64,000 bases of DNA from Amoebidium appalachense (GCA_963693365.1 CAVNZM010000003.1:8308001-8372000), one strand, 5' to 3'. Counted from the first letter of the stretch, positions 1 to 14,227 are shown. Notes: generated by a model not told the origin, from the sequence alone. Translations and numbers: made by a program.

Positions 1-185
1 CCGGTAGCTCTTCTTGCCATCATCTATATACCTTTCCCCCGTTCCCCCCTCCTCCTCCCTCCTCCCTTTACCCCTCATCGGATTCCGCCCCTTCTTCCTC
101 TTCACCATTCTCACACACACACCCCCCTCCCCCCCCCCTCCCCCCCCTCCCCCTCCCCCCCCCCCTCCCCCCCTTTCCCCCACAG

Positions 186-761
186 GAATTCCTACTACTC
201 CCAGGGCACCAACCCCTCCACCGACACGAGTGGCAACTGGAAGATGATTGGTCCCTGCCAGCCATTCAGCAATGCACCCTATGTGCCCCCTAAGAGGGTG
301 GTGGGTGGTTACTACACTAACTGGGCGCAGTATAGGAGCGTCAAATACTTGCCCGAGGTGGGTTTTTGTTTATTCGCCCCCTCTCCGTCTTTCCCGGGGC
401 ATCCCACTACATACATTTATATATGCACACTCACACACATGCACTCCGTGGCCATGAACACGTACGTGCCGTGGCACATGCACGCATATGCACACACACT
501 CATACACACACATTTCCGTAGGAAAGATTGACATTGTGCCACACAGAACAAAACGTACTTCCTGCTCCTCTTTACGCCCCACCCAGTTTTTTTTCTCTAA
601 ACAATAGTCGGTTTTTGTGGCTAACACTCCCACCAACCCCTCCCCCCCCCCCCCCCCCCTCCCCTCCCCTTCCCCCCCCCCCCCCCCCGGCCCAGTCTCC
701 CCCCCCCCCCCCCCCCCCCCCCCCAAACACACATACACATACACACACACACACACCCTCC

Positions 762-808
<47 letters not shown>

Positions 809-1234
809 ACACACACATACACAGAACGTTGATGCCACCATGCTCACCCATCTCCTCTACGCCTTTGGGCTCATCAACCAAGACCTGACTCTCGCCCCCT
901 TCGAGTGGAATGACGTGCGTACGGATGTGGGCTACACACAGGCCATGTACTATCGCCTTCAGAAGCATGCACGCCAACAGAACCCAAAAATTAAGATCCT
1001 TCTCTCGTACGTACCAATCCCCCCCTTCCCCCTCCCCCCATCCCCCTTCTCCCCTGCCCCTCTCCTCCCTAACCCTTCCCCTCCCCCCCTCCCCCCCCCC
1101 CTGCGCCTCCTCTCCCCGTTCCCGTGCGCCCCTCTCGTTCCCTGGCACATCCCTCCTTCTCCCCTACCCTCCCCCCCATCCCCCCCCTGCCCCACATCTA
1201 CCACCACCACGACCACATGAATCCTCTCTCTCAC

Positions 1235-1267
<33 letters not shown>

Positions 1268-1300
1268 TCTCCCCATAATACACACAGACACACTCATCCC

Positions 1301-1333
<33 letters not shown>

Positions 1334-1793
1334 CAAAAAAAACACTCCCGTCGGCCCTCGTGGAAACATCTTTTCCTGCCTGATTTCCCGCCCTTCTTCC
1401 AGGCTTGGTGGGTGGAATTTCAGCAAGGGCACAGGCCCAGGAGCCACAACATGGACCAAGGATGTTTTCCCATCAGCAATCAAACCGGAGAACAGGGAGA
1501 GGTTCTGCTGGAATGTGGCTGCATTTATCAGAGAGCACAATTTTGACGGCGTTGATTTTGATTGGGTGGGTTGATCCCTCCCTCCCTCCCTCCCTTCCCC
1601 CCCCCCCCCCCCACAAAAAAAAAAAAAAAAAAAACACACACACCCTCCCCCTGGCAAACCCCCACCCAATACACAGCCACACACACTACACATACATACA
1701 AATATATTCCCTGATTGGCTCTCTACAAATATGCATACACCCATTTGTGAAGCTCGCTCTTCCGAGACTCTTGCCTCCCCCCCCCCCCTCCCC

Positions 1794-1824
<31 letters not shown>

Positions 1825-2306
1825 CAACACACACACACACACACACACACACCTCCCCTGCCCTCTCCCCGTCTCCCTTTCTCTCCCGAGAATACACAAG
1901 CCCGTCTACCTCCCATCCCCCCCCCCCCCCCCCCCCCCCCCTTTCAAACCCCCTTCCCCCCCTTCCCACCCTCCCGCCAAACAAAACTCACACGCATAAC
2001 TATCCAATCCCAGGAATATCCCGGCAACATTGAGGACGGCTATCCCGACCAATCAGCCCAGAAGGATGGCTTTACTGGCCTCGTGAGCACGTGCCGCAGT
2101 GTGTTCACCCAAGAGGCCACTAAGAGTAACCGTACCCCCCTGATCTTCACCATGGCCACGATGGCTGACCAGAACAAACTTAACACCGCATACGACATCC
2201 CCCAGGCACGGACCCCCCCCCCCCCCCCACCATACACATGCCCCCCTCCCCACCCCTCCCCCCTCCCAAGTCTTCTCCAACCCGTCCCTCCCCCCCCCCC
2301 CCCCCT

Positions 2307-2347
<41 letters not shown>

Positions 2348-2441
2348 TTCCGCCGCCGCCTTCCGGATCCCCTTAGCCTTGACCTCTCCCCCTCCCCCAC
2401 TATTCCGTTCCACTCTTCCCCCGTACAATAATGGTTTTACG

Positions 2442-2479
<38 letters not shown>

Positions 2480-3371
2480 TTCCCCACCCCTCCCCGCCCC
2501 CCGGGCCCATCCCCCCTCCCTTCCACCAAAAAACACGGACACACATTTCAGCAGTATCACCACCATCAACATGCACACAACCCCCCCCCCCCCCCTCCCC
2601 CTTCTCCCCCCCCCCCCCCGTCTCCCTCTCCCCGTCCCCCTCTCCCGTCCCCTCTAACCTACCCCCCCCCCTCTCCGCCCATATACACACAAACACCACA
2701 CCCACACACACAAGTACATTCAACCACACCCCTGCCCTCGATCTCCCCCCATCCCTTTTCCACCTCCTTCATCACTTAACCACTGAGTATCAGAGTGTCA
2801 CGGATTCTAACCTGATGTTTTGATTGGCTACGTATACAGGTCAGCAAGTCCATGGACCATATCTTCGTCATGACCTACGACCTATACGGTGCATGGGACC
2901 CCGTTGCTAGACCCGACACCGCCCTTACACCCCCCTCCCGCCCTCGCCGGCGAGGACCAATCAAAGCTCTTCTCCGTACAGCGCAGTATCCAAGCATGGA
3001 AGGACATGGGTGCACCAGCCAATAAGATCGTTGTTGGATTAGCCTCTTATGGCAGGTGTATGTACCTGGCAGATTCCTCACTTCCTCTGAGCCAATCAAA
3101 CATCAACGCACTTCAAGCCCAGCCGTCGAAACCCCCCACCGGAAAAGAAAACGGACTTGTCACCGAGGAGGGGGGGTTCTTGGCGTCCTACGAAATTGAT
3201 CAGCTGGCGACTAGGGGGACCAGTGGCTATGACGTCAACACCCACACACAGATAGTGCAGTGGCGCATGAGTGATGGCCGGTTGGCCTGGTGTGGCTACG
3301 ATACCCCCTCTACCCTCAGTGAAAAGGTCAAGATGCTGGTGCAGGACCCCAACGGCCCGGGTATGAGCCCC

Positions 3372-3418
<47 letters not shown>

Positions 3419-3562
3419 CACACACACACACACCACCACCACAACCCCCACCCCCACCCCCCCACACCACCCCCTGTTTGCGCTCCTGGAGTTTTCAGAA
3501 GTCTCTCTCTATTCCTCCATTTTCCATAGATTTACTGCTCCACCCCCCCCCCCCCCCCCCCC

Positions 3563-3628
<66 letters not shown>

Positions 3629-3738
3629 CCCACCACCAAAAATGGCCCATCCCCACTTTGCCTAACCTCAATCCTCAGCCCCCAGCTACCTACACATTTT
3701 TTGAGTAAGATAAAAAGACGGGGTGGTTGTGATATAGA

Positions 3739-3777
<39 letters not shown>

Positions 3778-4033
3778 TGTGTATGTGTGTGTGTTATGTG
3801 CAGACGTGTACTATGATGTATGCAGTCCTTCTGGTACCTGTACTAATTTATTGCAGGAGTGTAATACTGACCCCCCCCCCCCCCCCCCCCCCCCTCCCCC
3901 CCTCCCCTCTCCCTCTCCCCCGGCAGGCCAGGGCGGTGCATTCTTCTGGGCCCTCGACCTCGATAACTTCATCACAGCCAACCATCCCTTGGTCAAGTCC
4001 GTGTCGGATATCCTCATGCCGGAGAACGCGTGA
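186..4033 (+). CDS. GH18 chitinase, 3' part (six exons; one apparent frameshift)
   Basis: This secreted-type glycoside hydrolase family 18 enzyme would cleave beta-1,4 bonds of chitin. The exons are 186-357, 825-1006, 1403-1565, 2014-2205, 2840-3360 and 3927-4033 (stop TGA). Family strands read in order: RVVGGYYTNWAQYR, LLYAFGLIN, ILLSLGGWNFS, FDGVDFDW plus E, FTMATMA, FVMTYDLYGAWD, VVGLASYGR and FFWALDLDNF. The DxxDxDxE signature is complete; its catalytic Glu is the first codon of exon 2014-2205. An insertion-domain segment (EEGGFLASYEI) is present. The first exon begins in mid-codon, so an upstream 5' part, including any signal peptide, lies outside the window. Exon 2840-3360 is one base too long: the frame slips at the C6 run 2930-2935, and removing one base restores both frame and exit phase. 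The fourth intron has a GC donor. Many introns carry long poly(C) upstream of the acceptor. Family assignment is secure; whether the gene is intact is not. Confidence 0.9.
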
Positions 4034-5656
4034 GATAGTCCCAAGAAATTCTAGTCTCCCTATAGCTATACCATACCATGTAGGTTCGCTGGTCAGGAAT
4101 TGTGACGAAGTTCCGGAGTCATTTTCACGTTAGAAAGAAAGTATTTGTGAACTTCTGTATTTCTGTTTGGATACGTATTGATTCTGATTTTAGGGTGTTT
4201 GGATATGCTTCTAGCAAAACTTCAGTTGTGCTATAGACGGAGGGAGATAATGGATAGATAGTTACACCGGTAGCAATTAACAAGTTGCCAAGCTGGCTTG
4301 CTTAAATTAGGGGAGACTTGTTTCCCCCTGTTTTTGTGGAAAAAAGTGATAGCATTAAAAGCACATCTAGTCCTAGTGAAAGATGTACATGTACCATCAC
4401 CACAATAGCTCAGGGTTTTCACAACACAGGATTTTGTTTTTTCGTGTTTGAATTCTTTTAATTGAATTTTTGCTGAATAATTGGCGCACGGGGCCTGGAT
4501 GCCACCATTCGCTCGCCAGTATTTATTTACATATCACACATGGAGGACTCATCGAAGGAATGGCCATGAATAATTATTCTAACCATGCAAATATACGATA
4601 GCCATTTACCAGCGGCAGCTAGTGCATTCAAAATTTATCAACACGACAAAAATTTTATTAGTACTGTAGTATACGTAGCAGAAGAAAACAAAAACAAGTA
4701 GTTTCCAAATGCAATTGACATAGTGATGGCCCGATCGCAGATACACATACTGCCAAGCGCAAGCACACGTGTAACTTACACACGTGAGGCCCATGCATAC
4801 GTAAAAACGCATCATGCATATGGGCACACACGCATAGCCTTTGGAACGCACAACATGCATGCACACACATCACAGTTACATAATCATAACACGCATATGT
4901 CCCGGCCATGTTCACATTTGCGTGCATGCATGTGACATACACACTGTGTGGCCACCCACCCACCCACTGCTGTGGCAATCGTGTGTGCGGACACGCAGAA
5001 ACGTCAGTATGAATTACCGAGGTGGACATGAAGCACGTCCACACGTTGTGCAGACACCCATGGATTATAATCATGAGTTTGAACGATCAAGTCCAACACA
5101 CAAGAAAGACCACTAATGGGCAGAGTGCACTTACCTTAGGCTTACCTGCCAGTGTTGTTTACGACAGGCTTTCGTTGCCACGTACATGATCGATGATCAC
5201 ACACGTATACGTGCGCATGCACAACCCATGCACAATCCTGAAAATTGTATGGTCCATTTTGATGTGTTATGGTGTCGCTCTGTGTGTGTGTGTGTGTGTG
5301 CGTGTGCGTGCGTGCATTGCACGGGACATTGTTCATCTTACACGGAGGGGGGGGGGGAGAGGGTTTGCCATAAGGGGGGGGGGGGGGTTGTACATGCGTG
5401 CAGCTTGGCACATCATGGAAATCAGGGCATACTATACGATCTCATTTATTGCTCAACACAACTTAACTACGGGTCGTCGCAGACGCCCCTCTTTCACGCC
5501 CTAAAAAATTACACACCCCGCAGCCACTGTGATCGGTCTGGTGCACACACACACACAACAACCTCCGCACCTCGAAACCTCCTTGAAATCACCTCACAAA
5601 CACACACACGTGCACGCACGTGCACACACCCAACCACCTCACACGTGCACACACAC
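4034..5656. other. Convergent intergenic region, chitinase to NDUFV1
   Basis: No gene is seen between the two convergent 3' ends. A possible ATTAAA polyadenylation hexamer for the chitinase lies at 4354-4359. The rest is AT-rich DNA, then CA/TG- and ACGT-rich low-complexity DNA from about 4740, with short G runs at 5346-5354 and 5376-5388. Confidence 0.5.
5445..5450 (-). promoter_or_regulatory. Candidate poly(A) signal of NDUFV1
   Basis: The minus strand reads AATAAA about 207 nt beyond the NDUFV1 stop codon. It is the nearest canonical hexamer that I see downstream. Position and strand fit, but no transcript end is known. Confidence 0.4.
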
Positions 5657-5925
5657 TCATGCATGTGCCTCTTGCTTCTGGCTCTCGTGGAACTCGCGGA
5701 TGCGCTTCTCGATTTCGGGGCGGAAATTGCGGATCAAACCCTGCACGGGCCAGGCAGCGGCATCGCCCAGGGCACAGATGGTGTGGCCCTCGATCTGCTT
5801 GGTGATCTCCTGCAGGGGGGGGGGGGGGTTTGAATGCGTCAAAAAGTACGAAGTACACAAGAACAAACGGATAATACGATGCAGAATGCAAGCCATACAT
5901 AAAGAGTATGCATAATAAGCAGAGC

Positions 5926-5959
<34 letters not shown>

Positions 5960-8720
5960 GGGGGGGAGGGGGTTAGAATTCAGAACACGGCAGGACGTAC
6001 AACTACCCATAAGTAACACGGTGCAGGACACATGCCATAACCATTCTTCAAGTATGCAACGTGACAACATGAGCAACGAGTAAACGCAGCATAACACCCA
6101 CGGAACCCATTCTGCAGGGTCGCGTGTGACACACACAGCACACGCAGGCGCCACACACACACACATAGACAATCCATCTGCAGAGAAAATCTGCATAGAA
6201 TGAGAGGGAGATATGCGTGCCTGCGCGTATGCATGTACAATGCCCGTGCGCCCAGCATATATTCGCTTAATCAGCTATCAATGACCAATCAGCAATCGTC
6301 GTCATTTTTAATCAAATATGTCTATTTGGGAAATCAAGGTATTGATCTAATTGGCGTTGCCGTGAATTTTGGAGCTGGAGTTTCTTCGGATTGGTTCTAC
6401 TTAGTAGGAAACTTTTTCCTTCCAACAGAAAGTTTTTGCAAATCGCAGGTTTAAGTTTGATACCTTGAGTAATCGGCAGAGACTTTGTTCACCCTGGAAA
6501 GCGACCTGTACAGGGGTGCTACACTAATAGCGCGAGGGTCGATTCGAGAAGATTTAGACGGATTCAGTCGGATGCGCCTCTATAAAATCTCAAAATTCCT
6601 GAGGCTCAACGCACTTTTTAGCCCGACCCGAGATTGCCGATCGGAACGAAGTTACGTAACCCGGCTTAAAACCAATCAAGATGTCAATGACGTCATAAAG
6701 TAGACAAATTTGGCTACTTTCGAATTTCCATCAATTCAATCGGGTCACACAATCAGAATCGGCGAACAGCAAGCGAATTCATGCTCGTGCATCTAGCATG
6801 CACACTTGTATGCAATACGAGCATGTGTAAGCACGTATGCATGTGTGTAACCACTTATACACGTGCAAACACGTGATCATGCACGTGACCCACCTCGAGC
6901 ATGTCGATCTCCTCGACCTTAGCATTGCCTGTGACAAAGCGCCTCATGACCTTGTCCAGCCACTGTGTGCCCTCACGGCACGGTGTGCACTGCCCACAGC
7001 TCTCATGCTGCAAACCACAGTCAGTAACTTAGTTTATCACTCTTAACCCCCTTTTGTTCTCCCGCAGCCCAAATTCGACCGGATTTGAGGCTATCAAGCA
7101 CATAAATAGAAGCGGCCAAAGTAGACACAAATGCAACAAACACATGTATATATGTCTCCATGTGTGTGCTGTAAAAAAAAACGACGTGTTTCTAAGCATC
7201 CGCACGTGTTATGAGCACGTGTTTTGTGCTGGTTTTGACGACTGCGGCGGGGTTCCTTTCAATGAAGTTACGTAATATGAATCCCCGTAAAGTTTTTAGC
7301 AAATCGGATTGAAGCACTTATCAGCCGGTCGATTCCAGGGTTGGAAACTAAGGATCCCAGGCATTCTCTTGCCGCCGGCCTTCGAAATTTGGGGGGCCGA
7401 TCGATGAAAAGATATAGACACGCTTTGTCAAAAGACCCGCCAGAAACAGAAAAACATAGTCAACCCCGGTATTTCTGGTGCTTTTCGGAAGTAAAAAACA
7501 TAAACCAAGTTTGTGTAATACTCCCGGCGCCGTGGCTCGAACGCAACAGGCGCTATATAACTTCCAAGTCAACGATGCTTGTATTTTTGGAACTGATGCA
7601 AATGTGCATCGGCAAACAAAAGGGGGTTAACACAGACACACACACACACTAGCAAGCACGAACAGATGGTCGAAAGCCCCCCCCCCCCCCCCCCCCCCCC
7701 CTTATCTCTCCAAAACACCCACACACCCACACACCCTGCATAGTCGAATATGTATGTGTGTTTCTGCATACGTGTGTAAATGACATGCATGAGTGCACAC
7801 TGCACACCTATGTACGTGTGTCTGCATATTGTGCGGTGACCACGTTTTTACATATGAACGTAAAAATTCTGCGTCTGTGCTTTTTGAAACTCAATTGTTT
7901 GTACGAGAGTGCAGGTGTGTGCAGCCACTAAGCCACTATATGAATGCGCACGTTCACTCCAATGTGCTCAGCTACGAGTGCCATCACGACGTATGTGTGA
8001 GCGTACGTGTGCCTATCCTGATCATGTGTATGTATGTATGTGAGCATATATGTGTGCACGTGCGCGTGCCTGCCTGTTCATGTGTGAATGAGGCTGTATG
8101 TGCATGCACGTGTCTGTGCACACAAGCACATACATGTACATTCACACGTGCATGGATGCCAGCGCGTTCGTGTACATGTGCATGTTCAAGTGCACGTGCG
8201 TGTGTGCCTGTTCATGTGGCTGTACGTGTGCCTGCACATGCATATTCCCACCTCATAGAAGGCACTCAGGCGCTGGATGATCTTGACCATGTCTGTGCTC
8301 TTGTCCATCACAATCACGGCCGCAGTGCCCAGACCAGAACGCACATCCCTCAGAGCATCAAAGTCCATCCTGGTATAAGCAAACAGTGTGAGAGACACGG
8401 AGAGGTAAAATAAGGAAAAGTGAAAGAAAAGAAAGCGACGGGAGAGAAAGAGAAAGTAACAAAACAGAGATCAAAAACACTGCGGCGATGTTTTGCATGG
8501 CATTAGATGTAGTCCATCCTAGTGTACAAACAGTGCGGAAAGCAAAAAAAAGGACAAAAAAAAGGACAAAAAAAAGGACCAAAAAAAAAAAAAAAAAAAA
8601 AAAAGAAGGGGCAGAAAGTAAGATGCGAGAGGAGTAGCAAGACAGAAATCAAAAACATGGGCAATGTTTTGCAGGGTACTAGTTTTGGGTTTTTGGCTTT
8701 CTACCGACAAACCCCATGTG

Positions 8721-8774
<54 letters not shown>

Positions 8775-8843
8775 CACAAACACAGGTATGGATACAGCGA
8801 GACACCCACCAACCCACCCACCCGCCAATCCACAGGCACACGT

Positions 8844-8913
<70 letters not shown>

Positions 8914-9675
8914 ACGCACACCCAACCCCACCCCACACACACAGGACAAGATACTAATCAAGAACACACAGGAACACGTACAGCACGTTGTCGCAGACAT
9001 CCTTGGTGAGCACAGGCACGGAGGAGCCACCGGGGATGATGCCCAGCAGGTTGTCCCAGCCCCCACGCACACCCCCACAGTGGCGCTCAATCAGCTCACG
9101 CAGCGGCATGGACATCTCCTCTGAAAGCAAAGGTGTGAGTGCACACAAACACACATTTATGGGAATGACAGCATGGCTTCGTCCCCTCCCTCACCCTCTT
9201 GTAACCCAATATTTGCTTCCTTCCTTTTTCTGTCTTTCTTTTTTTTTTTTGCCCCCCTCCCCCCCCCCCCCCCAAAAAAAATAAATAAAAAAAACAAGAC
9301 AAAACACATCACCTACCCATCCCCAACCCCACCTAACCATCGCCACCGCACCTCTCAGACAACACCTCCATAATAACCGAGTCCCCCAACTCCCAATCCC
9401 CCCCTCCCCCCCAAACACACACACGCACCACACCACCACCACACAGCCACACATACCCTCCACGACGCAAGGCTTGTTGACGTGACCCGAGATAGCATAC
9501 AGCTTGGTACCCTCGTTGCGGGGTCTGCCAAAGCTTGCAAACCACTCCCCACCACGACGACAGATGGTGGGCGCAACAGCAACAGTCTCGACGTTGGCTA
9601 CGGTGGTGGGGCAGCCGAACAGACCCACATCGGCGGGGAAGGGAGGCTGTACGTGTGTGGGGGAAGGGTGTGTGT

Positions 9676-9719
<44 letters not shown>

Positions 9720-10438
9720 GTCACCGTATATGTATGTGCACGAGCGCGAAAGTCACTATGTATGTATGTGTGTGTGCACGTGCGCGACACATGTTCATGT
9801 GTACGTGTGTGACCGTGTGAGTGCTTATGCAGCAGGCACCACTGTACAACCTGCATAACCATCCCATTTGGTGCATGTGCATTGACAACAGTGTGTAGGT
9901 TTGTAACTCGCAGTCCCAGGTAATTTGGGCTGAAAGTGAGCACGTCTTCCTCTCAAAGTATAAACAACACAGACATCCATGCATGTACACACCCTTTCCA
10001 CAGACCCCCCCCCCCCCCCCCCCCCCCCCCCCTGGAGGCCACCTCTGCTAGTAGAAATGCACAAATAAAGTTGCCCCACCCACACCTTGCCACCCACACA
10101 CCCAAAAAACCTTGCCTACTCCAACACATCCACTCTTACCCCCTGCGCGAACCCACACGTCAACCCTCCCACCCACATTATTCTCACTTATGCTCGCACC
10201 TACATCCCCACCTTGCCCACCCAGCATCCCCACATCCCAACATTTCCAGACCTCCCCCCCCCCCCCCCCAAAAAAAAAAGAAAACACACACAACACACCC
10301 ACCCACCCACACCTACACCACCATAATACCACTATCAAACCCCCCCCCCCCCCCCCCCCAACCAACAAACACACATACCCACCCACACCACCACCAATCC
10401 CCCCTCCCTCCCCCTCCAAAACCAAAGGAAAATAGACC

Positions 10439-10469
<31 letters not shown>

Positions 10470-11546
10470 CTTCAGGCGGGGCTTTCCCTGCTTGCCCTCG
10501 AGACTCTCAATCAGGGCCGTCTCCTCACCGCACACATATGCCCCGGCACCGCGGTGCATGAACACGTCAAAGTCGTAGCCACTGCCACAGGCATTCTTGC
10601 CGATCAGACCCGCTGCATGGAAAACGAATAAGCGGGGCAAAAAAAAGGATAAGGAAGAAAGGAAAAAACGAAAAAACGAAACATGTGGTGGAATGTGGGA
10701 TGTGGTTGGTATTTGTGTGGATTGGAAATGAAGGTTGTGCGGATGTGTGCATGTGTGTGCGTGTGTGTGTGTACGTGTGTGCAGAATTTGTGTGTGCAAG
10801 AGTGAGCAGCGTTGACTGAGTTCTAAGGTGATGAGAGCCGATGCTGTTATATACTTGTGTGTAACGTGTCTCTCTCTCTATTTCCTTCTCTCTCTCTGTG
10901 TGTGTTTGTGTATGTGTGTGCATACGTGTACGTGTATGCATTGTGTGTGTAGGCGGCACGAACAAGTCTGTGCTGCATGACTAAGTGCATGTGTTCTCTC
11001 TCTCTCTCTCTCACACACACACTGTGTGTGTGTGTCTGTCTCTCTCTCTGTGTCTGCGTGTGAGCACATCCGTGCCTCATTCTATAGTATGTTTGAGAAT
11101 AGTCGAGCGTGTGCGTCAGTGAGAGTAAATGTGCTTTGCATAATTGTGCGTTGTGTCCGGATGTGCTTGCGTGCTGCAATTTGAAGCATAGAGCAAGCGT
11201 TCGTTTGTACATATGCGTGCCTACAACCACACAGATGAGGTTTGCATGCTCATGCACGGGCGTGTATACAAGGTTAGTGACTCATGAGCTTGTTCAAACC
11301 CACCAAAAAGGTATTCAATCATGCTGATGTAATAGAATAATAATAATAATAATAAAATGGAAAGAAAAACATTCACACACGCACGCACACACACACACCA
11401 GTACACCCCGCAGGACAAAATGAAACGATGGTTACTTCCATCGTAGGGAAGTTATCAAACAGGCACAATCAACACAACACATCGTTATTTGGTGGTAACC
11501 GCGCGCGCACACGCATGTGTGTGTGTTTGTGTGTTGGATTTTGGGT

Positions 11547-11585
<39 letters not shown>

Positions 11586-11749
11586 CGGTGTGTGTGTGTG
11601 TGTGCACGTACCCTTGTAGGCCTCATTGATGGCATGTTGCATGTTGGATGCCTCGTTGTAGAACTCACCGCGGATGTAGATGTATGCTGCACACAGTGTC
11701 AGTGGGTAGCATGAGTACGAATCACATGCACGACGGACATCGGGGCAGG

Positions 11750-11795
<46 letters not shown>

Positions 11796-12313
11796 GAATG
11801 CGGAACACGGTGCGAAGTACGGATACACGAAGGACACATGAAAAAAAAAAAAAAAAGAAAGTATGCAACATCAACCATACACACAGTATGCGTCATAAGC
11901 AGAGCCCATCCTCAGGGAGGGCCCAAGTCATCATTTGCGTCTGAGGACCCTCCCTGAGTTTCGACCCCTTAGCCCGCGTATATACGACTCTCCAACTCAG
12001 ACAGCAGCATCAACTGAACTTGGGAGGGTCAACCCGTCTTGATCAAAGACGAGCAGGGTTGCTTATGCAAGCAAGGTGAGCAAAACGGTGAATATGTGTG
12101 TGCAAACTAATGCAGTGCAGCGAAAAATGCGGATGTGCTTACAGATGCACGACACAGAGCAACCATGCCCGGTTGCATGGAAGTAAAGCGGTGGGGGGGG
12201 GGGGGGGGGGGGGGGGGTTTGAATGCGTCATAATGTACGAAGTACACATGAACAACGGGTAACACGATGCAGAATGCAAACCATACATAGAGAATATGCA
12301 TAATAAGCAGAGC

Positions 12314-12363
<50 letters not shown>

Positions 12364-12462
12364 TATATGCAGCGGGTAACTGTATGCTGCACAGTAACTA
12401 ATTAGAATGCCATGCAGAAAGTGACATATACATTCACCAACGGGCAACACCGGGGGAAAGGG

Positions 12463-12508
<46 letters not shown>

Positions 12509-12619
12509 GTGGAGGTATGCCTTAGCGAGTGGCAGCTATGGAAGCCTCGGAGACATAAGAAGTGGGGATAGCGGAGGGTTGTGTTAGTGTGTACTTGGAC
12601 TTGTCCGTGCGCGCATGTA

Positions 12620-12699
<80 letters not shown>

Positions 12700-14167
12700 G
12701 GGGGGGGGGGGGGGGGGGGGGAGGGGGGGACGTGTATATACCTGCACGAGCACCCATAGCCCGGCCAGCAATCAGGCAGCCCTCGACGAGGGTGTGGGGG
12801 TCATGGCGCATGATCTCACGATCTTTGCACGTGCCCGGCTCACCCTCATCGGCATTGACCACGAGGTACTTGGGCCTGTGTACGTGTGTGTGTGAATGTG
12901 TGTGTGTGTGCGTGTGTACGTGTGTGTTTGTTAGTGTGCACATGAATGGATGTGGTTGTGTCAGAACGAAGGCCTGTGTGTGTATTAATCTCTCTGCAGC
13001 CCAGTATGTAACTGGAAAAAGAATACTGGGAAGAAGAAAACTGGGAAGGGCAGAAGATGAACGTGGAATGGTGGAAAACAGGCGGTTAAGAAAGCGGCGA
13101 GGGAAGAGAAAGAAAGACTGAGAGCGTGTGAGAGGGCGAGGGAGATGCAGAGGAAGGGGGAGAGGGAGAGGGGGAGAAAGAGAAAGAGGGAGAGAGAGAG
13201 AAAGAGAGAGAGGCAGAGGGAAGGAGGGAAAGGGAGAGCACGGTAGAAAGAGAGCATGCGCAAGTGTGCGAGAGAGAGGGAAAGATATGGACACGTGTGC
13301 GTGTGTGCGTTCGCTATGTATGTGTATGTGTGAGCGATAAAGGGCATGCTTTTGGATATGCAAGAAAGGAAGTGACACACGCGCATGCACCTGTGCCTGC
13401 AAGAGAGATAGATAGATAGAGAGAGAGAGAAGGGCGCACGTGTGCATGTGCTTGCAGGTAGATGTATTAAGGAAAGAGAAACGAGCAGATAAAAGAACCT
13501 CACCGGCCATCGGAGGGCTTATCCATGAAGCTCCACTTAAGGCCACTGGGGAAACCAGCACCACCACGGCCACGGAGCCCAGACTTCTTGACCTCGTCGA
13601 TGATCCACTTGTGGCCCTTAAGGATGATCTCCTAAAAACAGGAAAAGTACATGTCAGCGCACTAATAACAGCATGTGTGGCCCTTAGGGATGGTCAATTA
13701 AAAATAGGGAAGGTACATGTTAGCACACGAATAATAGCATGTGTGGCCCTTAAGAATGATCAATTAGAAATAGGGAAGGTACATGTTAGCACACTAATAA
13801 TAGCATGTGTGGCCCTTAAAAATGATCAATTAGCAATAGGAAAGGTACATGTTAGCGCATTAATAATAGCATGTGTGGCTTTGAAATAAGTTTTTAAGTG
13901 GCCTGACTACAGTTTTAAATGTCTACCACCTCTATAGCACTCCCAGATCGCACAAAGTAAGCATATCACATTAAATTACACATAACAGATTTGTAGTATT
14001 AAGGAAAGCTCGTCTTGGTCGTATCCAAAGATAATACCGTATGTTGCCCAAATTAGGCCATACTGCCGGTATTTGATTAACACACCAACCCAACCGCAAA
14101 AAAATCCACCAAAATGAGAGGATCAAAAACACAACAAGCCTTAACTAAACAAGTAGACACAAACATT

Positions 14168-14227
<60 letters not shown>

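Noticed and set aside
528-1220. Long proline-rich or glycine-rich open frames over C/G runs, here and throughout the window
   Set aside because: They arise from homopolymers and microsatellites, which lack stop codons in some frames; they have no domain and overlap real exons or introns.
13440-13889. Plus-strand 149-residue frame with a 22-residue repeat
   Set aside because: It is antisense to an NDUFV1 exon and follows from the 66-nt tandem array, whose length is a multiple of three; no promoter or homology.
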